Notes under the pieces: model-generated
What the model was told of the DNA's origin: nothing
The model's input: the letters and a program-made list of their open reading frames with translations, nothing else
Databases searched by the model: none
Assembly: GCA_963576785.1 (NCBI GenBank)
Contig: OY756141.1
Coordinates: 2,666,001-2,730,000, forward strand
DNA length: 64,000 nucleotides
Reading direction: 5' to 3'
DNA from: Chlorophyllum brunneum
Taxonomy: Eukaryota; Basidiomycota; Agaricomycetes; Agaricales; Agaricaceae
Program-made: the position numbers and the translations under genes
Shown: positions 48,601-61,301 of the stretch, in pieces
How positions within the stretch are numbered: position 1 is the first letter of the stretch
Layout: the number at the start of each line of letters is the position of its first letter

Positions 48601-50200
48601 CGTATGCCATCGCTACAGTGGACAAGTCATCTCAACGACGAGGTTTGTACACTAAACCAATATTTTGATATATATCGTTGAACATTTTCGGTAGTACCTG
48701 ATCGAAGTCAACAGAACAAATAGCCCACCTATTCCAGACAACTGGACAATGCATTCGAGGTCGGCCCTGAATAAACATACCTCTCAAACCTTTCTCACAG
48801 TGTATCATCAGGACTAGGAAACTCGTGAGGTATCAACCTCCTTCAGTTCAGAGTAAGGTCGAGGCACGAACACGTTACCAGGAAATGCTCCAGGTATTCA
48901 GGCTGTGTGCAGCCCTTGATTTGATATCTGACTCTCCCTTCAGGCTGAATCCCAAGGGGCTTATCAAGAATTTCTTAAAGAGATTTCCGATAAATGCTAT
49001 AGCATCCTTCGTGACACAGTCAATAAACTGGCAGTCGCAGACTGTCTTTCGAGTTTGGGTCGCGTTGCTCTCGACAGGGACTACGTCAATCCGGAATTCA
49101 CTGAAGATGATTCGTTAGAAATCACCGAGGGGCGACATCCCATGATTGAAAGCGTTCTACACACACCCTTCGTTCCAAATTCTATTACTATGGGCTTTGG
49201 CCAACCAAGGAACAAAATCATCACAGGGCCTAACATGGGAGGGTAGGTATGCCTTCCACGGTTTACTACCCGCTCTAACACCTTTTTACATGCAGCAAGA
49301 GCTCTTTCGTAAGAATGGTTGCCCTTCTTGTCCTAATGGCACAGGTTGGTAGTCACGTACCGGCTCGGTCCGCAAGAATGGGTCTTCATGATTCGATCCT
49401 CACCCGCATGGGAGGTATGGGTGTTTACAATTTCCTTTACGCATGACTTCATTCCCGCATGGTAGCTTCCGATGACCTTGCCAAGGGACGCTCGACATTC
49501 ATGGTAGAGATGTCCGAAACAAGTGACATCCTTCATACGGCTACGTCAAGAAGTCTAGTAATACTTGATGAGCTTGGACGTGGAACGTCGACCTTTGATG
49601 GTGTAAGTTTCTCTGAGATTTCTCACAATCCCCAGATTAACGGTGTTTAGATGGCAATAGCAGGCGCCGCTCTCTCACAGCTAGTGGAGCACACCAGAAG
49701 TAAAACTCTCTTCATTACACACTACCCCTTCACTGCCTCCGGGATTGAAAGCCAATATCCGCAAGACGTGGAAAACATCCATATGGGTTATTACGCGTCG
49801 GATACCCGAATAGATGGTACACGAGACATTACATTTCTATACAAGGTGGAGCCTGGGATAACCACAGGTGCGTCTCTGATCACTATCGAAGAAGACAGCT
49901 CTCAGGGCTGAAACTAGAATCTTTCGGTATTGAATGTGCGCGTCTCGCACAAATACCTGAACCCCTGCTCGAGGTAGCCACCAGACAGGGGCACGAATTC
50001 CAACATACCACCGAAGATCGTATCAGACAAAACAGGTAAGCACATCGTAGAGACCGTCCGCTAAAGATTAACCGTTGGAATGAAGGATAAGGAAGGCTCT
50101 TAAGCTCTTGAAATGTTCCAGGCAAGAAAAGGGAATACAACTCGAGGTGGCGATGGCGGAACTCAGGAATCTTGTAGAAACATTATCTATATCTACATAA
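45689..50200 (+). CDS. MSH3: DNA mismatch repair protein MSH3
   Basis: MutS homologue that pairs with MSH2 to bind insertion/deletion loops. The N-terminus has a PCNA-binding box, QAILSSYF (residues 8-15), then a disordered basic tail. MutS domain [41 protein letters not shown] and [17 protein letters not shown], with the MSH3-like [11 protein letters not shown]. The connector, lever and clamp domains follow. ATPase: [19 protein letters not shown] (Walker A split by an intron after MGG), [14 protein letters not shown], and Walker [16 protein letters not shown], then FITHYPF. The C-terminus is a short helix ([20 protein letters not shown]). The gene has many short introns, and all joins I tested keep frame. 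The stop (50198-50200) overlaps the end of the convergent Pol5 gene. Confidence 0.93.
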
Positions 50201-53200
50201 GATCTACATCCCCTTTAACCCTCTTCCGTTTGGTTTCCCGCTTCCCCGATATGGGTTGAGCGTCCATTTTCCGCTTCTTGTGCCTGGGTTTTGAGTCGGA
50301 TACAGGACTTTTGATCAGACTGGCGATCTGTTTACACATCTGGCGAAGACTGGGTGTGCCCTTGAAACGTTGGCAATTCGCCAGCTCAACCTCGAGGGAT
50401 ATCCATGGCTCTGCTTTCCAAATCACAAGGCTTTCAGGGGCGTGGCGCTGTGTTAGTCGGTGCGCCTCCGCTGCCACTTTCATGACCGTCCTGAGCTGAA
50501 GTGAGTTCATGGTGGTTCTCTCGCCACAGGCAGCGCCTGCAGTAGCATGTAGAATGGCAATTAAGGACGGCAAAAATGCGGTCCACTCGGATTTACGGTC
50601 AGGCTAATGTGCCTTCAGTTCTAACAAGCTGAGTCATAACAAGAGTAGGACATACCCCAGTCGAGATTATGGGAAGTAGGATAAGCAGGAACTGGAAGGC
50701 TTGACTGCTTCTGTGGCCATTGAGAGCATTGGCAGAGAGTTCAAGGATATCTTCACGAAGTTTCCACCCAATCTCTCGGTAATGACGCAAAAATGTTTCG
50801 AAGAAGTCGGGATGAAGGGCCGAGTTCTTCCTGGTACAGAAATCGACAAGCGATGCACGGTACGTTTCCAAAACAATTTCTTCGGCTTCAAGACTGAGCA
50901 GAATTCTCGTCAGGTGAAAACTACACTGTTTGAAAGCCGTGGACAGGCCAGGGAACCGAATTCGCCGAGCACGTTTGTGAGTGTCTACGAAAGTCTTGAT
51001 AGCGAGCTCCTTTGGTGTTTCGGATGGAAGCTGGTTGAGGTGTTGTGCTAGTCTAGAACAGAAAATGCCTCTAGTCTTCTCTGACAGCTGTCGCTCATCT
51101 GGACCTGTGCTAGTGATAAGATCAACAAGTGGGGTGATGAAGCGAAGGACGAGAGGGTTCGAGGGTTGCTTTTTGATGTATATATCAACGAGATCAAGGA
51201 CACGATTCTTGAAGTGTGTTGCTTCGCGTTGAGCACCATCTGTTAAGATCGACTAAGATTACCTGCAGGAAACCTGGATCCTGAAACATACTTTTTTGAG
51301 ACTTCCTCTCGTCGACTCGAGAACGGAAAACCTCAGCCAATTTCTCGTCAATAGCCATCATCTGCTCATCATCCATGAGTTCTTCATCTTCGCTTTCTGT
51401 GTCCCCTGTCGCAGGCTCAATACCGTTCACACGTAGAGCCTGCTCAATCTTGTTGCGAATTTCAAGGGCCTCTTCATCATCAATCTCCTCGTCCTCATCC
51501 TCCTGGTCTTCGCCTTCATCCTCGTCACTCTCATCACTCTCAACGTCCCCTTCGCTATCTTCATCCTCGTCTCCATTGCTGCTTTCCCCCTCGTCGTTCG
51601 GTCCGGTCATTTCCATATCCTCTTCTTCCTCTTCATCCATAGTTGGATCCCGCCTTTCTAATTGCTAAGCAAGAATCAGGTCGAGTTCAATACGCTACTT
51701 TCAAACTTTACCGTGAGGATGAGATCCACCGTAGACTCCTTTATAGAGCTAGAGAGTAGGGCAAAGACCTGATTTGCAGTGGTTTTAAGGTATGCCGTCG
51801 ACATCTCTAGGAAGCCGATGATTGTGTCCACGAGTATATCCATAGGCTCATGAATCTCTCCGTAGTTGTCTACATTGATCTCTGCCTTCTTTGGCTTATT
51901 CCCTTTCCTTTTCTTTTCAGGGAACATGCGCGTCGTCCCTTCAATGCAAGCCTTAGAGATTCAAAGTCAAAATTCTTGCCCGAAGAGTGAGGGAATGGGA
52001 AACGCCTACCTCCAAGGAGTCTCCATCCACTTCCTCCGGATCATCGACGCAATAATGTTGTATTATGGTCGCTAGCAATAAAAGCTGGGCTCCACGAGCA
52101 GTTTCTTGCTCGGCATCGGTCACCTAGAATTAATATAGTCTTAATTATCTTGAGCTTGGAAGAAAACTTACGCTTTTTAACCTCAATACAAGTTCCCGTG
52201 ACCTCTGGCGCAATCGCTGGGTTTCTTCCTCTACTTCAACCAGAATTGATACATGCTTGCTGTCATCCTCCAGTGTTGTAATGGTCTTCAAGACTTTGGA
52301 CACCCAGAATTCACCATCCGAAGCAACCGCAGAGATCTTGGCTGTTTTTTCACCTATACTACAGTTCAGTAACCCAGACGAAGTCTATGAGCAACAATCA
52401 AACCTGTTTTCACATAGGTTGTCTGGGTATTGAGGTCGCTCACACAGCTCAGAAGGCGAGTTCGGCAGAGTTTCCGGAGCTCGTCAGAAAATGGCGGTTT
52501 GACGACTGACCGAGCCTAACGAAACGTGAGTAATGGCTCTGTGCACCAAATTGAATGTTAGACTCACTGCGATGATCGGGCTCTTTGAAGATTTTTTATT
52601 GGCGAGGAATAGACCATGAACGACCAGCCAGTCGAGGACGGATTGGATCCATTCATCATTTTTCGGTATGCTACCGTTGCGAATCAGAGCGGATAACTGC
52701 TCAATGGCCCACTTCCGTCTGTGGTTGATCGCTTGGATGGCATCTCTAAACCAAATCTCTCTCAGCGGCCTCGACCTCTGTGGGAGACAAAGAACGCTCA
52801 CCCGTCGACCTCGTCAATCTCATCCACCCGAGAAAACAGCCAATGGATGTATCTTTGAATGCCCTCAGGGTCCAGTGATGAGACAACAGACCCAAGTGTC
52901 TTCGTTTTGGTTAACTTATCAAAATTTTGGCTTCCATGTACGCCTGTCAGTTGAAGGATCAGACTGAACCCTAGATGAGGGTTGTTCTTGATAAAATCCT
53001 GCACTTCGGTGGCCTAGCAAGTATGAGACCCGAAAACCAGAACATAGACGACCTGAGCCTACGGTTTGTTGCGCAATGTTGTGGAGGTTTCCATCATGGT
53101 TAGAGAGATGATTAATCCAGGACCTCATGAAATTTTTGGTGAAAAGCATTGGCATATGCTCCTCGTCAATGCGGCTCAGAGCCTTTTGGAAGACCTGAAA

Positions 53201-54472
53201 ACCCCAGTACTTCCGTTGCAGGGAAGAGGTTGCAGAGAACAGTGATTCTGTTCTTGAAAGTGAGCTCCGGGCTTTCAGAATGGGAAAAGAGATAAAAACA
53301 GGATATACCATCAACAGCGATACGGAAGAACTCTTGAAAAGAACCCCTTGGTGCTTTACTGGAAACTGGCCCAGGCAAGTATTGATCCAACAGATATTGC
53401 CATACGAAATGCAATTGCGGTTTCCAGGAGATAACACTGGACTTCACGGACTCTTCGCCATCCTCTACAGCTGACTCCTGATTGATGAGTTAGTATATAA
53501 AGAGAAAGCGCAAAGGCAAATACACACCTTAAGGATTCTTGCCAGAGTTTTCAGGTTTGCAGACCCCAAGAGGTCGCCGCTCTTGAAAGTCGGTATAAAA
53601 ATTTTGGCCCACTCCTTCTCTGGGTACAGCGACTGCATTTTCAAGGCAACAGAAATCTTTTCTGGGGACCAAATCTTATACTCAACGAATATTTGCTGAA
53701 TTGTCGCCTCAATCGCGTCTCCCTTCCACTCCACCTTCGCATCGTAGAGTACATCGATTCCCAACAAAATAGCAAACCATGCACTCTCTCGAAGCCACGA
53801 TTTCTTCTCTCCCAGAGAGACGAGCTGGGAGACTACGTCTGTGTAACCCGACAATGTTGAGACCTCAGCGGAAGATGATGCAGAGGCAGGTAGGGAACCA
53901 GGCCGAATAACGAGACCAGACCGTATTACCGACATGAGCCCAAACAGTCGTGCAAAATGAACATCCCGTTCCTCTTGACCAGTCATCGAGCCTTGTGGTG
54001 TCGAGCTATCCACAATGAGCGTAACAACTTGTGCGCAGGTCACTGTGTCGATCCTGGACAGAAGCTGTTGTAATCAGTATCAAGTTACAGGGCGTATATA
54101 TTCACACAAACGACATACCTCCGTCAAAGAAACGGCGAATCCCAGCCGACTGCTTTCCCTAGGACTAGCCAGCCCCCTAATCAACCTTCTTATTGAATAC
54201 GACACATCTTGAGCATTCAGCTCATCCAAACCATCTTCCTTTTCCTTTTGAGTATGACGCCCCTCCTCCTGGTCCTCTTCGTCGTCTGAGTGCGATTGGG
54301 ATTGTTGCTGAGGTAGAAATTGGGCCTGAAATTGCTCGAGTGCGCTAACGAGCTTCACAGAGGCATCTAGACGTTCTTTCTTGTCCGCTGACGAGAGGTG
54401 CCAGAAAAGGGCGAGAGTTGTACTCATGGGTACAAGTGAACCAGGATGATCCTCAAGCTGTCTTTTTTGCAT
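50193..54472 (-). CDS. DNA polymerase phi / Pol5 - MYBBP1A family nucleolar protein
   Basis: Nucleolar HEAT-like protein needed for rRNA synthesis and ribosome assembly in yeast (Pol5); despite the family name it is not thought to be a working replicative polymerase. N-terminal STTLALFWHLSSADKKERLD and LVSALEQFQAQF, YSIRRLIRGLASPRESSRLG and FAVSLTELL are the family signature. Long alpha-helical repeats follow, such as WLRESAWFAILLG and KPQLHFVWQYLLDQYLP. Then an Asp/Glu run (DEDEDSEGDVESDESDEDEG...) and DDEQMMAIDEKLAEVFRSR, typical of the family, and a Lys-rich nuclear tail (KPRHKKRKMDAQP). Start: the in-frame ATG at 54472 or the one at 54427 (MSTTLALF). Its stop overlaps that of MSH3 by eight bases. 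Confidence 0.9.
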
Positions 54473-54850
54473 CAACTCATATTTTTCCAAGATTGATCAC
54501 ATTTTTATTTGTACTTGCTTTGAATTGAAGCTTTAGGTTTCGGATCAATCCAAAAACGGATAAGCATATAGTCAGGGACGATGTCATCCAGGGCAGAGCA
54601 TACCCAGCCCAACGAACGTGTATTTACGCGTCAAACCTCAGTAAACTCTTGCGAGCAAAGTAATTTGACAGGAAGGACTATTTTTTGACGACATTTTCTG
54701 ATATGTAACCTCTATAATATTAAGCATGGACCAAGGTAGGTAACTGACATGTAAATAGTGGATGAGGGGAAGATGCTATAGTAAATGAATGAAGGACAAG
54801 GCCTGAATAGTGGCACAAGACAATACCATCCAACAAATTAACATCCAGAA
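54473..54850. other. Intergenic: Pol5 promoter
   Basis: This AT-rich interval of about 380 bp holds the Pol5 promoter and the 3' flank of the neighbouring minus-strand gene. No exon seen. Confidence 0.5.
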
Positions 54851-55824
54851 TTATTCCAGATGCACAAAATGACCCTTGACCCCCAACCTACATTTCTCAC
54901 AGTCCGCGCGTGGTCCCATCGTGAACCGCTGTCTTTTGGGCGTCGAAAGCTTTGACGGAGAACGCATTACAGCTACTTGTGAGCCTGTACCTGGGTTCAG
55001 TGCTAGGGGTGAACTAATCTGACGATATTCATAGGTAGCTGGTTGTTCCATTGGCGTCGGAGGTATGACACTGATAGACGGCCCCACTGGATCAGGACCA
55101 GGCAGTGATTTCCGTCGATATTGCCGATCATGTTTTAGGGGAGGCGATGATACTTGAAGCGGGACAGTTTCCATCGGATTCGACGCGATGCAAGGTATTG
55201 GAGGTCCGTGTAAACCGTGAGCCATATCCAGATTTGGCGATTGCCCAGAAGTAAATGCTGGGTACCCAGAAGTCTGTAGGAAGGGAAGATGTGGCCTTTC
55301 TACCCGTGTACCACACTGTTGCAGATTGTAGGTGGTGGATAAAACCATCTAGGTCGCAAAAGAGAGGAAAAGAAAGATTGATTCAGTTGTGTGTAATTAC
55401 CAGATGTGCACGCGGGAGAGCGAGAGCGAGAGAGAGAAGAGTACGAACCATGTCCTCATCCTTCTGGACCTGTTCAGCACCACACATCTCTTCAGGAAAG
55501 AAAGACCCTGCGCAGACGGGGCTATCGATCGTGAGGCCCCCGGTCTGCTGAACCCAATCCTCGGATGAATGTCGACTGCTCCCCGTCGAGCTGTCACCGA
55601 TGCGCCTTCGGATGCTGGGTGCAGCGTATGGATTCGCATGTCCCGTAGCCAAGGAATGTCGTTTCTGGAGAAATTTAGACGAAAAAGAAATCCCTTCAAA
55701 AGAGGCAACTCACCGAAGGGCGCTCCTGTGGACCAGAAAGCTCTGGTGATCGTGCGCGTTTGACAGAAGTATAACGTTGGCGACGAGAAGGCGGAGAATG
55801 GGTGTCAACATCCATATGAATCAT
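54851..55824 (-). CDS. Conserved unknown protein with C-terminal Cys motif
   Basis: Three exons: MIHMDVDTHSPPSRRQRYTS plus KRARSPELSGPQERPS; then RHSLATGHANPYAAPSIRRR; then a longer exon ending FTMGPRADCEKCRLGVKGHFVHLE. Introns between them have GTGAGT/CTCCAG and GTTCGT/CCTAG ends. The protein is rich in Ser, Pro and Arg, with SPP/SPEL phospho-sites and the basic stretch SVKRARSP, so a nuclear role is plausible. The closing CxxC-plus-His pattern could bind a metal. Not a family I can name. The start is chosen at 55824 because only GTG-start frames lie upstream. Confidence 0.55.
55416..55441 (+). repeat. GA-rich tract
   Basis: Alternating GAGAG/CGAGAG units lie in an intron of the conserved unknown gene. 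On the transcribed strand it reads CT-rich, as a long polypyrimidine tract. Confidence 0.6.
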
Positions 55825-56060
55825 GTTCGAAGTGCGAGGTCCACCAGCGTGGGGACGAGGGTGGGGTTCAGCTACAGACACTCACGTTCCAACACTAGAA
55901 ACGAATCACCCCAAATTAAACCACACTGATGCGTCAGGCCGTCACACGGCTTGGTGCTCTACTCAAGTCCTGATCCCGCAGTCGCGGAGGTTTACATGTA
56001 TAGCACAGACGTTCTAACTACAACATCCATTTTATCCATTACTAGACAACTCAAATGAGA

Positions 56061-58853
56061 TCAACCTTGCATGTCCAATCCCTCACGTGGCAGTCTTGGT
56101 TCTCCCTCCACATACTCCTCACCCGTCTCAGCTCGGAGAAGATCATTAAGCCACGCGCCATTGGGCTTGATCTTGATGCCACGATGGTACATCACGGCCA
56201 GGTACAACCAAGCAGCGGTATTCCCAACAGTTCCAACCTCATCCGACACATGGGTTTTGGCATACTCGCTCATCGACCTGTACAAGCCTTCATCGGTGCA
56301 GAGGTCATAGAGGTGCTTGGCGACAGCATCATTATCACCAGGGGTGCATAGATATCCCGATTTGCCATGCACAATTTGGAGCGGAATGCCTCCAGTTCTG
56401 CAAGCAACGATAGGCTTTCCTGCGTGAAGAGCTTCGGAGACCTTGACCTCAAATCCTTCGCGAGTCGACAGCTGAAGGGCGATCCTGGAGTTGGCCATCA
56501 AGGCGTTGAGGACTAAGAATTGCTTTCAGACAGATCTTTTCCACAAACCATTCAGAAGGCTTACGCTGGTCACTAGGAGGTAAACGCATGACGACAATAT
56601 CCTTCGCAAGCCCGTTGTACTTCTCAGAGTTGATCAGTTGCATGACTTGATCATAGATGATACTGGCGTCCGGGTCATCGACGGCTCCATGACCACAAAT
56701 CAACAGCTGGGGGTGTTCTTCATCCTCGAGCTCCGGTGATTTCTGTCTTAGAAGCTCGCGGAATGTTGCATAAGAATCAATGGCATTAGGGATGCCTAAT
56801 ATACCCGTCAGATCCAGTCACCAGGTACGGAGAATGAGGCCAACTAACCTTTCGCGGGATCAAATCGAGCGACCTGGACAATGTAGTCGCGTTGAGGCCA
56901 CCTCAGTTCATGCATTTTTTCCTTAGCGCAGAGGCTGCGGAACTCTCCCATGTAATATTGAGAATCCCTAAAACCAGCTGTCAATCCCCCAGCAAAGATA
57001 TTGAAAAAAACCGTCACCGACCACGGGTCTAGTTCCTTGTTCAATCCATCTAACCAATCAGTTGCTGCTCCAAGAAGAGCTAGCTTCTCTAGGGGGACAT
57101 CCTTGGGTACGAACTTGCTGACCGGATGGCCTATACAAATTCAGCGCGAGTGCACGCCGAAGAACACGACACTTACTGATAAAGAGATCAGCCAATTGTA
57201 TATTGTTCCACAGATACTTCCAAACCTCCTCCTGGGGAGATCCGGGGACATGAACAAGATCACTCCTGATTTCGATATGGGAACGGTAGACGATCGGGAG
57301 TTCCGGCCTAACTTTCTTGATGAGAGGAATCAACCCCGGCATCTGAGGATCATCTGTAACGTATAGAGTTGATGCCAAGTGGAAATTTTGAATTTGAATA
57401 CCAACCAATGAAGGCAACATCAACGCCACCGGGAGCCAAAGGACCACCGTCTGCCGTCCAGCGCAGGCCATTCTTCAAAATCCATGCGTCGAAAGCGTCC
57501 TTAGCCTCTTGTGTCAACCGAAGATCAGGAGCCGCGACGCCTTGTAGGATATTGTGATTGTTTTTTGTTGTTCGAAACACGGCCGGGGACGGGTTCGGTA
57601 CATACCTAAAGCGGGATATTCGTGAGGATGGTGTCCTCTCAGGGATAACATTCGACCCACCAAGCCGCATCCACGTCAAGCGCGGTCAGGAAACGAATCA
57701 AGGCATGTCGCATCTGCGGTTGGACAGATCGACATTCAGGCTGATGCTGTTCCGTGGGTGAAGCCACTTACGAGAGCAACTCCACCTGGTATAAAGCGTC
57801 AGAAAACATTCTCAATTGTAATACAGTGTTCTCACCTCCTTGTGGGGTCGAGGAGAAGAAACCAATTTTTACCTTCTTTTCCCGGAGTTCATCAGCGAGC
57901 TTGATCACCGCATTCCAGGTTCTGGTCAAGGGTTCACGAACATTAGTGACCGATAAGTATGATACGGTAAGTACTGACCTAGGCCCAACGGTTTTCTTAT
58001 ATTCATCAAGGTCGTCAATGAGATGAATTCGACCAGCGTCGTCAACCGTGACTTGATTACGAGGCCCGATGCTCAAACGGGGGTTATTTCCCGGACCAAA
58101 GTTCATAAGGCACTTGCGAGCGGCTGAATCGGCCTGCTCGTCCAGTGTACGTTGGATAGGGAGCCGTCCGGTGACGCCTGTCTGGAGACCCGAAACAGCG
58201 CTCAGATGAGCGGAGTCCACATACATCGTAGGTGTCTCGGTTCCAGAAGGAACATAGGAACCAGTCGTGGACGAAATACGGTGCTTGACATTGGGGCGCG
58301 TCACGGAATCGGTATGGTATGGCTTGATGTTGAATACGAAAGGAACGATGTCCATATCAAACCAAAGCCTAGTGCAGATATTGGGAACCTGAACGAGATG
58401 GGATAGGGTTTGATAAGGAATCTAGACCGAGGACTGACCTCTCTTAGGAGGGTGAGCGTGATACCCGCACCAAGGAATTTGCACAGGTGCTCAATGGAAA
58501 ACTTGCGGAGAATTTGGAGGATATATTGCTCAATGGTCTTTGCATTTTTCTCCGGGGCGTTGGGGTTGTAGGGAACAACCATTGACGCGAAATCGGTGCT
58601 ATAGACCGAATCATGGACCGAGACAGCAATCTCAAACTCCGTGTTGTTGTTGATGACAGCACCGGCAACACCAGCCCACATAGGCTGGACGGGGATTAGG
58701 CAGATAAGATATACGAGGCGGGAGAAAACACACCGTGAGGCTAGAGAAGGTGGAGGTGACGCTCGGCTTCTGCCTTGCGGCGACGCTGGAAGAGAGCCTG
58801 CGTCGGATGGCGGCAGAAGGCACGGAGGAGAAAGGCTGGGAGGTATGGGCCAT
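56061..58853 (-). CDS. Trehalose phosphorylase (retaining, GT4-like)
   Basis: Reversible phosphorolysis of trehalose to glucose and alpha-glucose-1-phosphate (EC 2.4.1.231 type), known from mushrooms such as Grifola and Pleurotus, and related to the clock-controlled ccg-9 of Neurospora. N-terminal head MAHTSQPFSSVPSAAIRRRL; then MWAGVAGAVINNNTEFEIAV, a long linker, TWNAVIKLADELREKKVKIG and FFSSTPQGG (glycine-rich N-lobe loop), ALDVDAAWW, IYRSH-like PIVYRSHIEIR, WLDGLNKELDP, YIVQVARFDPAKGIPNAIDSY, QLLICGHGAVDDPDAS, and the GT4 C-lobe ALQLSTREGFEVKVSEALHA followed by GKPIVACRTGGIPLQI. The EGFEVKVSEA helix is the donor-site motif. About eight short introns. Start at 58853; all exons stay in frame to the TGA at 56061. 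Confidence 0.9.
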
Positions 58854-59449
58854 GTGTGGAAGGACAGGAAGAATAGAAAGTGGAGAGAGAGAATTTATAT
58901 GACCGAGCTGTGGGGATCGAGGACGTGACCGCACAGGGACAAAGCTTGGAGGTGTGTGCCAAAGAAGGGAGAGATAATCTGAATTGATCTCCTTATTCCG
59001 AGCGCCACTCTGGCATACCCTTCTCCAGTCTAGGGCCACCAAGGCTCCTAATATCCGCTACTAGATGTCCTGGCCAGAAACGTCCCATCAGGCTTAATCA
59101 CTAATGCCGGCAGGAGTCTCACTTCTGCGATGCCACATGCCCTGATCGTAGGTGCACCGAGACCCCGCAATTTTTGCTAACCGTGCTCTCATGAAGATCT
59201 GCAATCAAAATATATCAGACGAAGGGTATGCGGCTTATCCCTCACCTTTTCCTTGACACGAGATGCATCTCGCCCTCCCGCCCTCCGATCGCTCCACGTG
59301 ACCATAACGCGACCTAGATTCGTCACACCCGTCATAAATCCTTCTTTGTTTCCTACCACTTCTTGGACTTGTTCATGGCTGTCGCCTGATATCACTTGCC
59401 AAATCAGACACTCAGGGTACAATCTTTGGCCTAAATTTCACCCATTTGA
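58854..59449. promoter_or_regulatory. Upstream region of two divergent genes
   Basis: A 596-bp interval between the trehalose phosphorylase and the TFIIB-like start codons. The minus strand next to the phosphorylase is CT-rich (58870-58950). No exon supported. Confidence 0.45.
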
Positions 59450-61301
59450 ATGCCTCCGACGTGCCCTGAATGCCATGGTGCCACAATCTGGGACGACTCT
59501 GTCGGTTCGGCTGTTTGCACCTCCTGTGGAACCCTGACAGACCCCTCACAATCAGTCTTAACATCCCAGTATGATTTCTCCCATGAGCCAACGCGCTACA
59601 GCAACCGCTGGGACATTAGCACAGGGAAGCGTTCTCGTTTTTCGTCAAGTTGGGCGCTCGCAGATCAAGGTAAGGAAGCGAGGGACAACCGTAATTCGGT
59701 GGGTACATCGTTGTTTGTATAGCATACACTCCCTGATCATCTTCTAGTCAGCGACACTTGAATTTATTGGCTCCCTTGCGCGCTCGTTAAACGCCGCTGG
59801 TCTATCACCGCGTGCAATGAACCTCTTCCACCAGGCTAGAGAGGCGATGCAGTTTCGTTGGGGCCGGAGGGCGAAACTAGTTGCAGGGGCATGCCTAGCT
59901 ATCGCTTTACGAGAATCTAGTCGGCCTGATTGTCTTCACGACGTTGCTTATCTCCTGGAGGAACCGTTCTCGACAATCTCGCGAGCCTTTATCTCAGTTA
60001 CAAATGCTCTCGGTCTTTCCCTGAGCCGCATCGAAACTGGATCTTATATTCCAATCCTCCAACAACATCTCTCTTCCCTCCTACAAAACCCTTCATTGTC
60101 TGCGACACTGGGACAGGAGCTATCTTCCACCTCGTTACATACAGCTAGTAACACTGCAATTTCACTCAGTAACCTCTTGGCCCGAACTGGATCCTCATCT
60201 TTAATTCAAAATTCAACACCGTCCGTTGCCTGCGCTATATTAATGCTCGCATTAGAATCGGAATTACGCACTGCGGTCAAACAATTAGGGTCCCTAGCCG
60301 AAGTTTTGAGTGCCCGGTTGAGTGTCGGGAAGAGCACTGTGATGGACAGCTACAAAACGATACAAGATGCCGTTGCTTCCTTAGCCGAGAATGTCCCTTG
60401 GCTTGACAAGTACCAGCCAAAAAATGGCCGTGCAAAGGTAGCTAAACGGAATGTTGTCGCGCGTGCCATTAAGGACATTGTCACTTTCTACGACGATTCT
60501 TGGCAGAAAACCAAGAAACCTAGGTTTGACATCGTTTGCGAGGATGATTTACAACCACATTGGGACGATTCAAGCGACGACAACGGACCCCCTTTTCCCC
60601 GCAAAACACGGAAAATAGAACATCGGGGGCGGCAGGCAGTACAATTTCTCCTCAATCCGGTTACGAGTCCAGTACCCAAGTTTACGCCTCCACCCCCACT
60701 GGACAACGCCGGAGCGCGTCAATCAGTGCCACAGCAATCAAGTAACCCCTTTCTATCATATTTCCTTTCGACCCATACGGCATCACCGAAACCCACAAGA
60801 CTGCAGATTTTGTCTGCCACGCGTGGAGGGGCGGACGAGATTCCTGACGAAGAATTATTCGAGGATGGAGAATTGGAGGACTTGATGCGGAGTGAAGAAG
60901 AGATGAAGGTCATTGCTCATTTGCAAGATTGGGGAGAGGACCAAGAAGACGCGAACACTCGGGTAAAAACAAAGCCTTGTGCATCAAACAAACAGAGAGT
61001 GGCACCCCTTGATGGCTCAGAATCGGGGCGACGCCGCAGTCGCATCAACCTCGACGCTCTCGCAAAATATTTGAGTGATGATGGTTCCAGAGATGATCGT
61101 CAACCTTTCACTGGACTACTTGACGCAGACCATGATGCCAGCTCGGCCGATGAATCTGACGAAACAAGGGACAAACCACCCCCGCCACACACCCAAACTC
61201 CCCCGAGTATATCCACCGACGAAATAGTCATCCAACATTGGCGACCACTCTCGCCAGGGAACGCTACCATTGATGACCGGTATGAGGAGGTTTATGATTG
61301 A
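59450..61301 (+). CDS. TFIIB/Brf1-like transcription factor
   Basis: The N-terminal zinc ribbon is complete: CPEC-x14-CTSC (residues 5-26), followed by a cyclin-like repeat with GRRAKLVAGACLAIALRESS and DCLHDVAYLLEEPFSTISRA, and a second, weaker repeat. One 49-nt intron (59699-59747) joins DNRNS to SATLEFIGS, giving about 600 residues. The C-terminal half is acidic and Ser/Asp-rich with a DEELFEDGELEDLMRSEEEM block, which resembles the Brf homology region of RNA polymerase III factor Brf1. I think Brf1 is more likely than general TFIIB because of the long acidic tail, but the cyclin repeats are diverged. No lesion seen. Confidence 0.75.
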
